DNA of 64,000 nt from Mycobacterium sp. GA-1199 (GCF_001500045.1 NZ_LQIX01000055.1:62001-126000); one strand, 5' to 3'; shown: positions 37,035 to 46,659, numbered from the stretch's first letter. Notes: a model not told the origin generated them from the letters alone. Translations and numbers: made by a program.

Positions 37035-37691
37035 GTGCCCCAGCGACGTTCGTCGAAGAAGGGATCGGCCGGCGTGACGCAGACCTCACGCAGGGCCCCC
37101 GGCGAGGCCCGGCGGCTCCTGCTCGACGCCGCCCGTGACCTATTCGCGCGCCGGGACTACCGCAGCACCACGACACGGGAGATCGCCGAGGCGGCCGGCG
37201 TGTCCGAGTACCTGCTGTTTCGTCACTTCGGCTCGAAGGCCGGCCTGTTCCGCGAGGCCCTCGTCCTGCCGTTCACCGATTTCGTCGACGACTTCGGTCA
37301 GACTTGGCAGGCCGTCATACCCGACAAAATCACCGAGGAGGAACTGACTCGGCACTTCGTCGGGCGTCTCTACGACGTTCTCATCGAGCATCGAGGCCTG
37401 CTGCTCACCCTCGTGGCCTCGGACGGACTCACCGACGAGGAGATCGACGGCGCGGGCATCGCCGACATCCGGCGCGCGCTCACGTTGCTGGGTCAGATCA
37501 GCGCCGAAGGTATCCGATTGCGAGGGCTGCGTTCAGATCAGCCCGACCTTCCCGCGCACTCGACGGTCGCCATGATCGTCGGAATGGTGGCGCTGCGGTC
37601 CACCTTCTTCGGCAGCAGACCGCCGTCGCGTGAGGCGATCGTCGACGAACTCGTGCAGGCGATCCTGCACGGATTTCTGCACCGACCTTAA
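37035..37691 (+). CDS. TetR/AcrR family transcriptional regulator
   Basis: 218 residues from GTG 37035; a second GTG at 37074 is possible, but the -10 element favours the first. The helix-turn-helix spans RRLLLDAARDLFARRDYRST to GVSEYLLFRHFGSKAGLF. The basic N-terminal tail (PQRRSSKKG) may add DNA contacts. It is divergent from the AveC-like pair across a near-perfect dyad and convergent with the SDR gene, with a four-base overlap at the stops. It probably represses itself, the AveC pair and perhaps the 57.4 kb promoter. Confidence 0.9.
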   Translation: MPQRRSSKKGSAGVTQTSRRAPGEARRLLLDAARDLFARRDYRSTTTREIAEAAGVSEYLLFRHFGSKAGLFREALVLPFTDFVDDFGQTWQAVIPDKITEEELTRHFVGRLYDVLIEHRGLLLTLVASDGLTDEEIDGAGIADIRRALTLLGQISAEGIRLRGLRSDQPDLPAHSTVAMIVGMVALRSTFFGSRPPSREAIVDELVQAILHGFLHRP

Positions 37692-38566
37692 CCCCCGGGC
37701 CCGTTGGGCCATTTGAGCAGCGAACCGGCGTCGACGCGGATGTGCTGGCCAGTGATGTAGCGGCTGTCGTCGCTAGCCAGAAAAACGCCGAGGTTGGCCA
37801 TGTCCTCCGGCTCGATGTACGGGATCGGCATGGCCTGAAAGAGTGAGAAAAGCGGTTCGGCGTCTTCGCGGGTCGGTGTCTTACCTTCGGCTTTCAGGTC
37901 CGGCCGGAACACGCCGTACATTCCCTCGTTCTGCAACAGATGGGTGTTGCAGTTCGTCGGGTGAATGGCATTGATGCGAATCATGCGCGGCGCCAAATGA
38001 AGACACATCTCGTCGACGTACTCGATCACGACGCGTTTGCTCCAGCCGTATCCGGCGCCGCCCGGCCCCATGTCCGGGCTCGTCGTGGTGCCGCGGATCA
38101 TGCCTGCCGTGGAACCGGTCACGATGATCGACGCCCCGTCGGGCAGGTGCGGGAGTGCCACCGCGACGGTGTTCATCACCCCGACCAGGTCGACATCCGA
38201 CGCGTCGACGAAGCCCATCGGATCGGGGTTTCCCATCGCCATCGGCAGGATGCCGGCGTTGGCGACCACGATGTCGATCTTGCCGAGATCGGCGACTCCA
38301 CCCTCCACCGCCTCCCGTAGTTCGTGGCGCTCACGGACGTCGGCGACCCGCGCGACGACGCGTCGTCCGATCTCCTTGACCGCGCGCTCGGTTTCGGCGA
38401 GGTCTTCGGGTGTGGCGAGCGGATACGGGTTGGACGGGATGTCACGGCAGATGTCGACCGCGATGATGTCGGCACCCTCTCTGGCCATCGCGATGGCATG
38501 CGCGCGGCCCTGCCCCCGGGCGGCCCCCGTGATGAAAGCGACCTTGCCGTCGAGCTTTCCGGTCAT
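37688..38566 (-). CDS. Mycofactocin-coupled SDR family oxidoreductase
   Basis: 292 residues. NAD-binding TGAARGQGRAH, NAG in VVANAGILP, and the catalytic Tyr/Lys in GYGWSK. The insert after the second strand (DICRDIPSNPYPLATPEDL) is the mark of the mycofactocin-associated SDR group, whose tightly held NAD is thought to be re-oxidised by the redox peptide mycofactocin. It is the last gene of a long - strand operon running from 46639. It probably oxidises an alcohol made by the P450s. Confidence 0.92.
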   Translation of the reverse strand: MTGKLDGKVAFITGAARGQGRAHAIAMAREGADIIAVDICRDIPSNPYPLATPEDLAETERAVKEIGRRVVARVADVRERHELREAVEGGVADLGKIDIVVANAGILPMAMGNPDPMGFVDASDVDLVGVMNTVAVALPHLPDGASIIVTGSTAGMIRGTTTSPDMGPGGAGYGWSKRVVIEYVDEMCLHLAPRMIRINAIHPTNCNTHLLQNEGMYGVFRPDLKAEGKTPTREDAEPLFSLFQAMPIPYIEPEDMANLGVFLASDDSRYITGQHIRVDAGSLLKWPNGPGG

Positions 38567-38590
38567 GTCATTACTCCTCTGCTCGCAGGG

Positions 38591-39859
38591 CTAGGTGATC
38601 GGACTGAAGGTGATGTGCAGTTCGGACAGCCCGCGCATGATGAATGTCGGCTCGTAGGTGAAGCGGCGGTCCTCGGGTGGGCCGTGATGTTCGGTGGAGA
38701 TCGTGATGTCGGCCATCCGGTCCAAAATCCGGTTCAGCGAAATTCGTCCTTCTGCACGGGCCAGCGGCGCACCCGGGCAGGAATGGACCCCGCGGATGAA
38801 CGCGATCTGCTCGCGCACATTCGGCCGGTCTGCGCGGAAGGTGTTGGGGTCGGCGAACTTGCGGTCGTCGCGGTTGCAGGCCCCGGGGAGCAGCATGACG
38901 GTCGTGCCTGCGGGCACCTCGACTTCGCCGATCTTCGTTGTGGTGCGCGCCATCCGGAAGTGGGATTTGACGGGGCTCTCCATCCGCAGGGTCTCCTCGA
39001 GGAATGCGGGGATCTTGCTGCGGTCATCGCGGAGTTCCTTCTCGTAACCCGCTTTGTCGGCGATGAATCGGACCGCCGAGCTGACGAGTTTGGTGGTCGT
39101 CTCGGTGCCGGCGGCGAACAGGAAGGTCGACAGGTTCATCACGTCTTCGATGTCGGGGGTTGACCCGTCCTCGTGTTTGGCCTGCGCCAGCTCGGTCAGC
39201 ACGTCCTGGCGCGGGGCGCGTCGGCGGTCCTCGATGTAGGAGTAGAACTTCTCGTTGAGCCACTCCAGCGGGTTGTGCGAGGTCGGTGCCTCCTTGCCGA
39301 GCTCGCCGACGGTTTCGAGCGCGAAGACCTCCTTGAACTCCTCGTGGTCTTCGGCGGGCACACCGAGTAGGTCGGCGATGACCAGCAGTGAGAACGGTTT
39401 GGCGTAGGCGGTGAGGAACTCGCAGCTGCCCTTGTCGAGGAAGGTGTCGAGCTGCTGATCGGCCAACCGCCACATGAAGTCCTCGTTCTCCTTGAGGCGC
39501 TTGGGTGTGATCAGTTTGTTCAGCAGCCCCCGTGTACGGGTGTGCAGCGGCGGGTCCTGCGATGTGATGTGTTCGGCCATCGGAACAGCGGCGCGGTGCT
39601 GTTCGATGAGCTCGCTGACGTCATCGGATTCACCGGGACCGAACGGCATGCCGGAGAACGGACCGGCGACCGACACGCAGGACGAGAACGCGGGGTCCTT
39701 GTAGACGGCGAGCGCCTCGTCGTAGCCGGTGACTGCGAGCACGTTGAACGGGGTCGCCTGCACCACCGGGCATTTGGACCGGAGGAAGTCGAAATACGGG
39801 TACGGGTCGGGAACGAGCTTCTCGTCGGTGAAGAAGTCGACGGTCTCGAAATCGGTCAC
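38591..39859 (-). CDS. Cytochrome P450
   Basis: 422 residues. The I-helix oxygen-activation motif is FAAGTETTTKL, the ExxR motif is in EETLRME, and the haem cysteine is in FIRGVHSCPGAPLARAE. A soluble class I bacterial P450 needing ferredoxin and reductase, none of which is encoded nearby. It is coupled to the SDR gene upstream by a four-base overlap. The substrate is unknown, probably a hydrophobic ring compound. Confidence 0.95.
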   Translation of the reverse strand: MTDFETVDFFTDEKLVPDPYPYFDFLRSKCPVVQATPFNVLAVTGYDEALAVYKDPAFSSCVSVAGPFSGMPFGPGESDDVSELIEQHRAAVPMAEHITSQDPPLHTRTRGLLNKLITPKRLKENEDFMWRLADQQLDTFLDKGSCEFLTAYAKPFSLLVIADLLGVPAEDHEEFKEVFALETVGELGKEAPTSHNPLEWLNEKFYSYIEDRRRAPRQDVLTELAQAKHEDGSTPDIEDVMNLSTFLFAAGTETTTKLVSSAVRFIADKAGYEKELRDDRSKIPAFLEETLRMESPVKSHFRMARTTTKIGEVEVPAGTTVMLLPGACNRDDRKFADPNTFRADRPNVREQIAFIRGVHSCPGAPLARAEGRISLNRILDRMADITISTEHHGPPEDRRFTYEPTFIMRGLSELHITFSPIT

Positions 39860-40767
39860 AGAACACTCCTGGTTGCTTCGGTCACATAGGCATCGTCGAC
39901 GTTCATGATCTGGTCGAGGTTCTCCGCGATGTCTTCGGCGGTCAGGGGCTGCTTCCAGACGCCTTGGCTGCGAACCACGGCGAGGCGGGAGACACCACCC
40001 ATCCCCGTCAGCAGGACCTCACCGTTGAGCGGGCACGATCGGTGCGCAAGGAAAGCCGCTGCGGGAGAGCATAGTTCGGGAGGCATACTGGCGTTGATCT
40101 CGGCCATCGTCTCCTCTGACATGCCGTACAGCTGCGCGAGTTGCGGTCCCTGCGATGCGGACATGCGTGTGTAGGCGCGCGGCGCGAGCGCATTGACTGC
40201 GATGCTGTGGGGAGCACCTTCGGTGGCGAGGTTTCGAGTCAGCCCCCAAACCGCGCCCTTGGCGGCTCCGTAGCTGGTGAGTTCCGGGATGCCGCCGAGC
40301 ATGGCCTCGGACACGGTGTTGACGATGCGGCCGCCTCCGGCGCTGATCAGATGTGGCCACGCAGCCCGCGAGACGAAAAGCGTTCCGAAATAGTGCACGT
40401 CGAGCATTCGTCGGATCCGGTCCGTCGACAGTTCCTCGAAGAGACCCGGGTCGTGCACTCCAGCATTGTTGATCACCGCGTCGATGTGTCCGAACGCATC
40501 AACCGCGGTGTCGATGATCGACTGTGCCCCCGCCTCGTCGGCGACCGAGGCGCTGCACGCCACGGCTTGGCCCCCGGCCCGCAGGATTTCCTCGACCACT
40601 GAGTCCGCCGGTCGCGATGCGCATGCGCGGCCGTCGATCTCGGCCCCGTTGTCGGCGACGACGACTCGTGCACCCTTCGCGGCAAGCAGCGTCGCATGGC
40701 CGCGGCCGATCCCGCGCCCACCGCCGGTGACCACCACCACCCCCTCGTCGAAGCGAAGGTCGGTCAT
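39856..40767 (-). CDS. SDR family oxidoreductase
   Basis: 303 residues from the ATG overlapping the P450 stop; a longer frame exists upstream but lies within the P450 gene. NAD-binding TGGGRGIGRGH, INNAGVHD, and the catalytic Tyr/Lys in TSYGAAKGAV. It is about 45 residues longer at the C-terminus than classical SDRs (region QPLTAEDIAENLDQIMNV), like the SDR domain of multifunctional enzyme 2 relatives. Four-base overlaps on both sides link two P450 genes. Confidence 0.93.
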   Translation of the reverse strand: MTDLRFDEGVVVVTGGGRGIGRGHATLLAAKGARVVVADNGAEIDGRACASRPADSVVEEILRAGGQAVACSASVADEAGAQSIIDTAVDAFGHIDAVINNAGVHDPGLFEELSTDRIRRMLDVHYFGTLFVSRAAWPHLISAGGGRIVNTVSEAMLGGIPELTSYGAAKGAVWGLTRNLATEGAPHSIAVNALAPRAYTRMSASQGPQLAQLYGMSEETMAEINASMPPELCSPAAAFLAHRSCPLNGEVLLTGMGGVSRLAVVRSQGVWKQPLTAEDIAENLDQIMNVDDAYVTEATRSVL

Positions 40768-41987
40768 GGGCTCGCTGGTGTGTCGAAGACGATGGGCAGC
40801 GCCGTCGGTGACCGGAACACCTGGCCGCGGATGTAGGCCTCCTCGGCGCCCGGATCGAGCCGCAAATTGGGCAGGCGGTCCAGCAGGAGGTTGAGCGCCA
40901 CCCGCATCTCCAGCCGCGCCAGGTGCATGCCGAGGCAGACGTGCACCCCGTGGCCCCACCCGATGTTGGCCTTGGATTCTCGGAAGATGTTGAACTGATC
41001 GGGATCGGGGAACCGTTCGTCCTGCCGGTTGGCCGCGCCCAACACCGGCATCACCGAGGAACCCTCGGGGATGTGAACGCCGCCGAGTTCGGTGTCGCAG
41101 GTGGCCACCCGGGTGATCATGCTCAGCGGCGGCTCCCAGCGCACCGCCTCCTCAATCGCCTGCGGTATCAGCGACCGGTCAGCCCGAAGTGCCTCCAGCT
41201 GTTCGGGATTGGACAGCAACCCGAACAGCAGGTTGCCCAGCGACCTGTATGTGGTTTCCACACCAGCGGGCAACAGCAAGCGCAGGAAGGAGAAGATCTC
41301 CTCGTCCGAGAGCTTCTCGCCATCGATCTCAGCCCCGGCCAGCCGGCTGATCAGATCGTCGCGGGGTTCCTCTCGCCGGGCGGCCAGGATCGGCCTGAAG
41401 TAGTCCGCCAGCGCCAGCGACGCTTCCCGGCCGCGTTCGGGGTTGACGGTGAACGACAGCAGCGAGATGGACCACTTCTGAAACTGCGCGTAATCGTCCT
41501 GCGGCAGCCCCAACAGCCCGGCGATGATCAGCGTGGGGTACGGGAAGTTGAATTCCTTGACCAGGTCGGCGCTCCCCCGGTCGGCGAAGCGGTCGATCAG
41601 GGCGTTGCCGATAGGGGTGACCAGCGTGTCTTCCCAACGGGCCAAAGCTTTTTGCGAGAACGCCTTGGCCACCAGGCTCCGGTGCCTGCCGTGTTCGGGT
41701 TCGTCCATGCCGAGCATCACATGCTTGCCGAACACATCGCCGAACGCCTGGATGATGATCGACGACGAGAACGTCTCGTTGTCCCGCAGCATCTGCTGCG
41801 CTTCGTCATAGCGGTAGACCATGACGATCGGCTTACCCTCTTGCCCTGGAATGCCGGGGATCTCGATCTTCTGGACCGGCTCCTCGCGACGCAGCCTCGC
41901 CAGTTCGGTGTGGGGGTCACGCACATCGCCCGACACGAAGTCGTCGAATTCGCCGAAGTCCTCGAGGTCGTCAAACAACAGTTGCAT
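40764..41987 (-). CDS. Cytochrome P450 with Trp in the haem-binding motif
   Basis: 407 residues. I-helix LLPAGVETTYRSL, ExxR in EEAVRWE, and the haem cysteine in WGHGVHVCLGMHLARLE. The first position of the usual FxxGxHxC pattern is Trp, not Phe. It begins 9 bases after the aldehyde dehydrogenase gene. Function within the island is probably hydroxylation of the same substrate family as the other P450s. Confidence 0.95.
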   Translation of the reverse strand: MQLLFDDLEDFGEFDDFVSGDVRDPHTELARLRREEPVQKIEIPGIPGQEGKPIVMVYRYDEAQQMLRDNETFSSSIIIQAFGDVFGKHVMLGMDEPEHGRHRSLVAKAFSQKALARWEDTLVTPIGNALIDRFADRGSADLVKEFNFPYPTLIIAGLLGLPQDDYAQFQKWSISLLSFTVNPERGREASLALADYFRPILAARREEPRDDLISRLAGAEIDGEKLSDEEIFSFLRLLLPAGVETTYRSLGNLLFGLLSNPEQLEALRADRSLIPQAIEEAVRWEPPLSMITRVATCDTELGGVHIPEGSSVMPVLGAANRQDERFPDPDQFNIFRESKANIGWGHGVHVCLGMHLARLEMRVALNLLLDRLPNLRLDPGAEEAYIRGQVFRSPTALPIVFDTPASP

Positions 41988-41996
41988 GTCTTCTTC

Positions 41997-43475
41997 CTAG
42001 GAACCGGCCGGATAGGCGACGGACTTGATCTCGGTGTACTGGTCGAATCCCGCGACGCCGTTCTGGCGCCCGATGCCGCTGGCCTTGTATCCGCCGAACG
42101 GCGTGTCGGCGCCGTAGCCTGCGGTGCCGTTCAACCCGATGAACCCGGCACGAAGTCGCCTGGCCACCGACAGGGCGCGCTCCAGCGTTCCGGCCATCAC
42201 GTTGCCCGCCAGTCCGTACGGGCTGTCGTTGGCGATGCGCACCGCGTCGTCCTCGTCGTCGAACGGGATCACCGAGAGCACCGGGCCGAAGATCTCCTCC
42301 TGGGCGATGGTCATCGAGTTGTCGACGTTGACGAAAAGCGTTGGCTTGACGAAGAACCCCTTGTCCATGCCGTCGGGGGCCTCGGATCCGCCGACGAGCA
42401 GGGTCGCGCCCTCCTCCACGCCCTTGTCGATGTATCCGCGGATCCGGCTGCGCTGTTTATCGGAGATGACCGGGCCGCACAGGGTCGCGGGATCCTGCGG
42501 ATCGCCGGGTGCGACACCTTCGTAGATGCCCCTGAGGATCTCGACGCCTTCGTCGTAACGGGAACGCGGCAGCAGCAGCCGGGTGGGGTTGGCGCACCCC
42601 TGACCCGCGTGCATGCAGGGCGCGATGCCCATCATGCATCCCACCGCGAAGTCCGCGTCCTCGAGCACGATGGTCGCCGACTTGCCGCCCAGTTCGAGGA
42701 ACAGCCGCTTCATCGTCGCGGCGCCCTTCTCCATGATGCGTCGGCCGACGACGGTGGAACCGGTGAACGAGATCAGGTCCACCTTCGGCGACAGGGTGAG
42801 TTCTTCGCCGACGAAGTGATCCGATGCGGTGACGACATTGACGACACCCGGTGGGATGTCGGTGTTCTCGGCGATGAGCCGGCCCAACCGGGTGGCGTTG
42901 TACGGGGTGTTCGGCGCCGGCTTGAGCACGACGGTGTTACCGGTACCGAGGGCCTGGCCGAGCTTCTGGATGGTGACCTCGAACGGGAAGTTCCACGGCA
43001 CGATCGCACCGACCACGCCGACGGGTTCGCGCCAGACTTTGCGGGTGGTGTTGACCCCGGTAACCGATACCAGCGCGTCGCCCAGCGACGTCTCCCAGGG
43101 GTATTCGTCGATCAGCCGCGCCGGAAATTCCAGGGCGTCGGACAGCGGCGCATCGAGCTGCGGGCCGTGCGTGATCGCGCGCGGACAGCCCACCTCGAGG
43201 ATGAGTTCCTCACGCAGCTCTTCCTGCTCGGACTCGATCGCCTCCTGCAACTGCAGCAGACACCGCTGCCGAAACGCATGATCCGTCGACCACTTCGTCT
43301 CGTCGAATGCTCGTCGCGCCGCGTCGATCGCGCGGTGCATATCGGCCTTCGAGGCATCGGCGACCTCGCCGAGCACCTCCTCGGTCGCGGGATTGATGTT
43401 GGTGAAAGTGCCCGCCTCACCGTCGACGAGCTTGCCGTCGATCATCATCTTCGATTCGAAGCGAACGTCAGCCAT
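41997..43475 (-). CDS. Aldehyde dehydrogenase
   Basis: 492 residues, full-length ALDH. Motifs IVPWNFPFEVT, LELGGKSATIV (catalytic Glu), GQGCANPTRL (catalytic Cys) and FGGYKASGIG. It shares architecture with the enzyme at 1257 but is clearly a separate paralogue. The start overlaps the end of the upstream SDR gene by 8 bases. It probably converts an aldehyde formed by P450 and SDR action to the acid, ready for CoA ligation. Confidence 0.95.
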   Translation of the reverse strand: MADVRFESKMMIDGKLVDGEAGTFTNINPATEEVLGEVADASKADMHRAIDAARRAFDETKWSTDHAFRQRCLLQLQEAIESEQEELREELILEVGCPRAITHGPQLDAPLSDALEFPARLIDEYPWETSLGDALVSVTGVNTTRKVWREPVGVVGAIVPWNFPFEVTIQKLGQALGTGNTVVLKPAPNTPYNATRLGRLIAENTDIPPGVVNVVTASDHFVGEELTLSPKVDLISFTGSTVVGRRIMEKGAATMKRLFLELGGKSATIVLEDADFAVGCMMGIAPCMHAGQGCANPTRLLLPRSRYDEGVEILRGIYEGVAPGDPQDPATLCGPVISDKQRSRIRGYIDKGVEEGATLLVGGSEAPDGMDKGFFVKPTLFVNVDNSMTIAQEEIFGPVLSVIPFDDEDDAVRIANDSPYGLAGNVMAGTLERALSVARRLRAGFIGLNGTAGYGADTPFGGYKASGIGRQNGVAGFDQYTEIKSVAYPAGS

Positions 43476-44355
43476 GGTCTCTGCTTCCTCGTAGCGTGCC
43501 GAATCGCGGGATGCCCATCATCAGCCGGATCATCTGGTGCAGTCCGGCAGAGGGGAACACCCGGTTGGCGATCAACAACATTCGTGCGTCGGGCCCTACC
43601 GACCGCTTCACGAACGGCTTGGAGCTGTCCAACGCCTTGGCCAGTCCGACCGCGAACTTCTCGGGCGATCGCGCGGCCATCCGCATGGCGGCCCGGCCAC
43701 GCTTGTCCATCGTGCTGTGATGCGGCGCGTAGGGACCGTCCAGATCGCGGCAGTCGGTGGTCCCCGCATCGGTGATGATCTCGGTGTCGTAAGTGCCGGT
43801 GACCAGGATCGTGACACCGATGCCGAACGGCGCGACCTCTGCGGCCATCGACTCGCCCCAGCGCTCCAGCGCCCCCTTGACGGCCGAATACGGTGCCGTG
43901 GCGGGCATTCCGCGAACGCCGCCCTGACTCGACACCAACACGATGCGGCCGCGCCCCGCCTCACGCATGGACGGCAGCAACGCCTTGGTCAACGCGACGG
44001 GACCGAAGATGTTGGTTGCGAACATCTGCTCCCACAGGCTCAACGGCGTCTCCTCGACCATGCCGGCCGCAGAGATCCCCGCGTTGTGCACCACGGCGTA
44101 AGGCGCACCGACGGCGTCTTCGATGGACTTCGCGGCCGCCTCTATCGACGCGGTGTCGGTCAGGTCGAGCGGAACGCCGATCAGGTTGGGGTCCTCCGGC
44201 GCGGCGCCGGTCGTCTCACGCAGGCGTTGCAGGCCGGCATCGACGGACCGCATCGCGGCAATAACCCGCCAGCCCTGCCGGTACAGGTGAGACGCCGATG
44301 CCAGCCCCAGCCCTCGGGAGGCGCCCGTGATGACGACGCTGCGCTCGTTACTCAT
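43468..44355 (-). CDS. SDR family oxidoreductase
   Basis: 295 residues from MSNERSVVITGASRGLG; an earlier ATG at 44388 overlapping the AveC-like gene is also possible. NAD-binding TGASRGLG, VVHNAGIS, and the catalytic Tyr/Lys in PYSAVKGALERW. The C-terminal part (PFVKRSVGPDARML) resembles SDRs of the retinol/ketosteroid type. It lies between the AveC-like and aldehyde dehydrogenase genes in the same operon. Confidence 0.92.
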   Translation of the reverse strand: MSNERSVVITGASRGLGLASASHLYRQGWRVIAAMRSVDAGLQRLRETTGAAPEDPNLIGVPLDLTDTASIEAAAKSIEDAVGAPYAVVHNAGISAAGMVEETPLSLWEQMFATNIFGPVALTKALLPSMREAGRGRIVLVSSQGGVRGMPATAPYSAVKGALERWGESMAAEVAPFGIGVTILVTGTYDTEIITDAGTTDCRDLDGPYAPHHSTMDKRGRAAMRMAARSPEKFAVGLAKALDSSKPFVKRSVGPDARMLLIANRVFPSAGLHQMIRLMMGIPRFGTLRGSRDHG

Positions 44356-44380
44356 CGTCTGCTCTGCGCGCAAGCGCTCA

Positions 44381-45523
44381 TCACCCATTGGCGTTTTCCG
44401 GTGCACACCGGTCGCTCTTCTCACCCAGTTCCACCTCCGGACGCCCGTCGGGCTGTCCGCTCATCCAGGTCGACATGATCCCGACCGAGTACGGACCCGG
44501 TTGGCCGTTCGCTTCGTAAAATCCCTGTGGGTCATAGACCTTCACTTCCGGATACGGCCAGGGGCACGCCACCGAGGTGGAGATCTTGGTTGCCTTCACG
44601 ATCGCGAACAGCCCGCCGTAGCAGAAATAGGCGATGTTGATGATCACGAACATCACGATGAACGTGCCCAGCCTGGGCCTCGAGGAGAAGATGCGGGCCC
44701 GCTGAGCGAGCTTCTCCGCAACTGACTTACCGGTGTCGTCGCGGTAGAGCAGCACACCTGCGGGGATCATCACGAACGTCACCGCCACCACTTCCCAGAT
44801 CAACGGGAACTGATAGGTATCTCCGGTGAACACCGATGCCCACGGCGGCACCTGCGAATAGATGTACATGCCGGTGCGCACCAGGGTGATCTCCAGCGCC
44901 GCGTCCACGACCACGCCGATCGGGAAGATGATGGCTGCCAGGCTGATCAGCGGGTGACGCCAGACGAACGAGTCAACGGGCCTGCGGGCCTGCAGTTTCC
45001 GCAGGATCCAGATGGCCGGGAAGTACGGCCCGAGGTAGAACATCACGTAGCCGAGAACCACGAAAGGTTCGACAGTCGGTGACAGTGACACCAGCGGCCA
45101 GTCCTCGGGCAGGTGCGCCAGTTCGGGGTTGTAGACGGCGAACGGTGACCAGTTCATGATCGGGTCTTGCCACACGATCAACGAGGTGACCAACGCCATC
45201 AGCAGCGTCGGGTTGTGTGGGTTACGCCGCCAGTGCACCACCCACAGCGTGATGATGACGGCCATCGTGACGACGGTGAAGGTCTCCAGGATCACCACCC
45301 AGGTGGACGTGCTCCACCCGAACAGCACCTCGACGGGTCGCGGTGTCCCCTCGACATCGGGATTGGCGATCCGCGGTGAACCCGGCCCCTTGCGGGTGTT
45401 GACGGCGAAGAAGACCGCGATGGCGAGGAGCACGGCCACCGAGATCGTCGGCCCGAGCCAGTTGCGCTTCGGTGCTTCGGCGGTCGTAGCCGTGCGATCG
45501 GCCTTCGGTGTTTCAGTGGTCAC
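44381..45523 (-). CDS. AveC-like spirocyclase-family membrane protein (long form)
   Basis: 380 residues. A cytosolic N-terminal tail of about 22 residues precedes about seven spans. Conserved motifs include VWQDPIMNWSPFAVYNPEL and YVMFYLGPYFPAIWIL, then a long C-terminal segment outside the membrane (STSVACPWPYPEVKVYDPQG). It belongs to the same family as the protein at 36043 but is longer. It begins 3 bases after the binding-protein gene. A membrane-bound role on a lipid substrate is likely; the reaction is unknown. Confidence 0.85.
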   Translation of the reverse strand: MTTETPKADRTATTAEAPKRNWLGPTISVAVLLAIAVFFAVNTRKGPGSPRIANPDVEGTPRPVEVLFGWSTSTWVVILETFTVVTMAVIITLWVVHWRRNPHNPTLLMALVTSLIVWQDPIMNWSPFAVYNPELAHLPEDWPLVSLSPTVEPFVVLGYVMFYLGPYFPAIWILRKLQARRPVDSFVWRHPLISLAAIIFPIGVVVDAALEITLVRTGMYIYSQVPPWASVFTGDTYQFPLIWEVVAVTFVMIPAGVLLYRDDTGKSVAEKLAQRARIFSSRPRLGTFIVMFVIINIAYFCYGGLFAIVKATKISTSVACPWPYPEVKVYDPQGFYEANGQPGPYSVGIMSTWMSGQPDGRPEVELGEKSDRCAPENANG

Positions 45524-45526
45524 GGG

Positions 45527-46639
45527 TTACTCCTCACCAAAGCGGTCGACGAGATGCGAGTTGACGCCGTCGGAGTCGAGCCTTCGGGCGACGAGGTATC
45601 CGGCGCCCATCCAGGCTCGCCGCGTCCAGTTGCCGAACGAGACACGGGTGCCCGGCGCACCCGCGGCCGCGGGCATCATCTTGACGCGTTCCAGCGCCTC
45701 CTTGACACCCCGCGGACTAAGCGGATGAGCGTCTGCGCACGCACGTAGCAGAGCCGAGGCGACATCACAATTCACAACGGGCACGCAGTATTCCGGTCGG
45801 CGGCCGAACTTGTCCTGGTACTTGTCGAGGAACCGCTGACCGACGGGGTTGCCCTCGTCGTACTGGTCGACGCCCGTCCAGCCCATGAACGCGTTCCACA
45901 TGATGGGGTTGATCCACGCGTTCTGGAACGCCGTACTGGTGAACCGCGGTGGATCCCAACCGAGTTCTTCCAGTGCCGGGTTGACGAACACGATGCCGAA
46001 TCCGAAACCGGCGTGCACCACGGCGTGTGCCTTGGCTTCATACAGGGTGCGCACGGCTTCCGAGACGTCCTGGGCCGTCTGCGCGATCGCGGCTTCGGCG
46101 ACGATCCGGATCCCCTTGCGCCGGCACGCCGTCCGAAAGTTCTTCACGTACGTCTCGCCGACCAGTGACTGCTCCATGAGGACGCCGACCTCGTGGTGCC
46201 CGCCCTTGGCCAGAAGATCTGCCCAGAAGATCGGCTCGTCGGTCAAAGACCCCTGCGGAAACGCGAATGTCCACTCCCCCAGCCAGGCGTCACTGCCCGT
46301 GACGCTGAGTGCGGGCACGCGGAAACGCTCCTCGATGGCCTCGCGGGTCGGCACGCAGTTGTCGGTGATGTGCGGGCCGAACACCGCGAGACACCCCTCG
46401 TCGACGAGCTCGCCGTATGCGTCGATCACTGCCTTGACCGAACCCTTCGGCAGCCCCTCGACCTCTTTGTAGATGATCTCGATGGGGCGGTCGATCACGC
46501 CGTTCTCCACCGCCTCGGCGAAGATCAGCTCGAAGGGATTGGACAGGTCTTCCTTCATCTCCTGCGGGTACAGGTCGGGCAGTTTGAAGTCCATGAGGTA
46601 CCCGAACTTGATTGGTTCCGCGGTGCTCTCGTAGGACAT
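45527..46639 (-). CDS. Amino-acid-binding-type (Peripla_BP_6) protein lacking a signal peptide
   Basis: 370 residues of the Leu/Ile/Val-binding protein fold: KFGYLMDFKLPD at the start, then LAVFGPHITDN, ALSVTGSDAWLGEW, and the second lobe beginning EVGVLMEQSLVGETYV. The N-terminus MSYESTAEPIKFGYL has no signal sequence or lipobox, and no ABC permease genes are nearby, so it is probably a cytosolic sensor or carrier rather than a transporter component. It is the first gene of the eight-gene operon that ends at 37688, with the regulatory element 46660-46675 upstream. Confidence 0.88.
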   Translation of the reverse strand: MSYESTAEPIKFGYLMDFKLPDLYPQEMKEDLSNPFELIFAEAVENGVIDRPIEIIYKEVEGLPKGSVKAVIDAYGELVDEGCLAVFGPHITDNCVPTREAIEERFRVPALSVTGSDAWLGEWTFAFPQGSLTDEPIFWADLLAKGGHHEVGVLMEQSLVGETYVKNFRTACRRKGIRIVAEAAIAQTAQDVSEAVRTLYEAKAHAVVHAGFGFGIVFVNPALEELGWDPPRFTSTAFQNAWINPIMWNAFMGWTGVDQYDEGNPVGQRFLDKYQDKFGRRPEYCVPVVNCDVASALLRACADAHPLSPRGVKEALERVKMMPAAAGAPGTRVSFGNWTRRAWMGAGYLVARRLDSDGVNSHLVDRFGEE

Positions 46640-46659
46640 GCCACCTCCGTCGATATGAA

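Noticed and set aside
40923-43775. A 950-codon open frame on the + strand opposite the SDR, P450 and ALDH genes
   Set aside because: It is antisense to genes with full catalytic motifs, and its translation is a low-complexity Arg/His/Gly/Asp mixture. High third-position GC on the - strand creates such frames.
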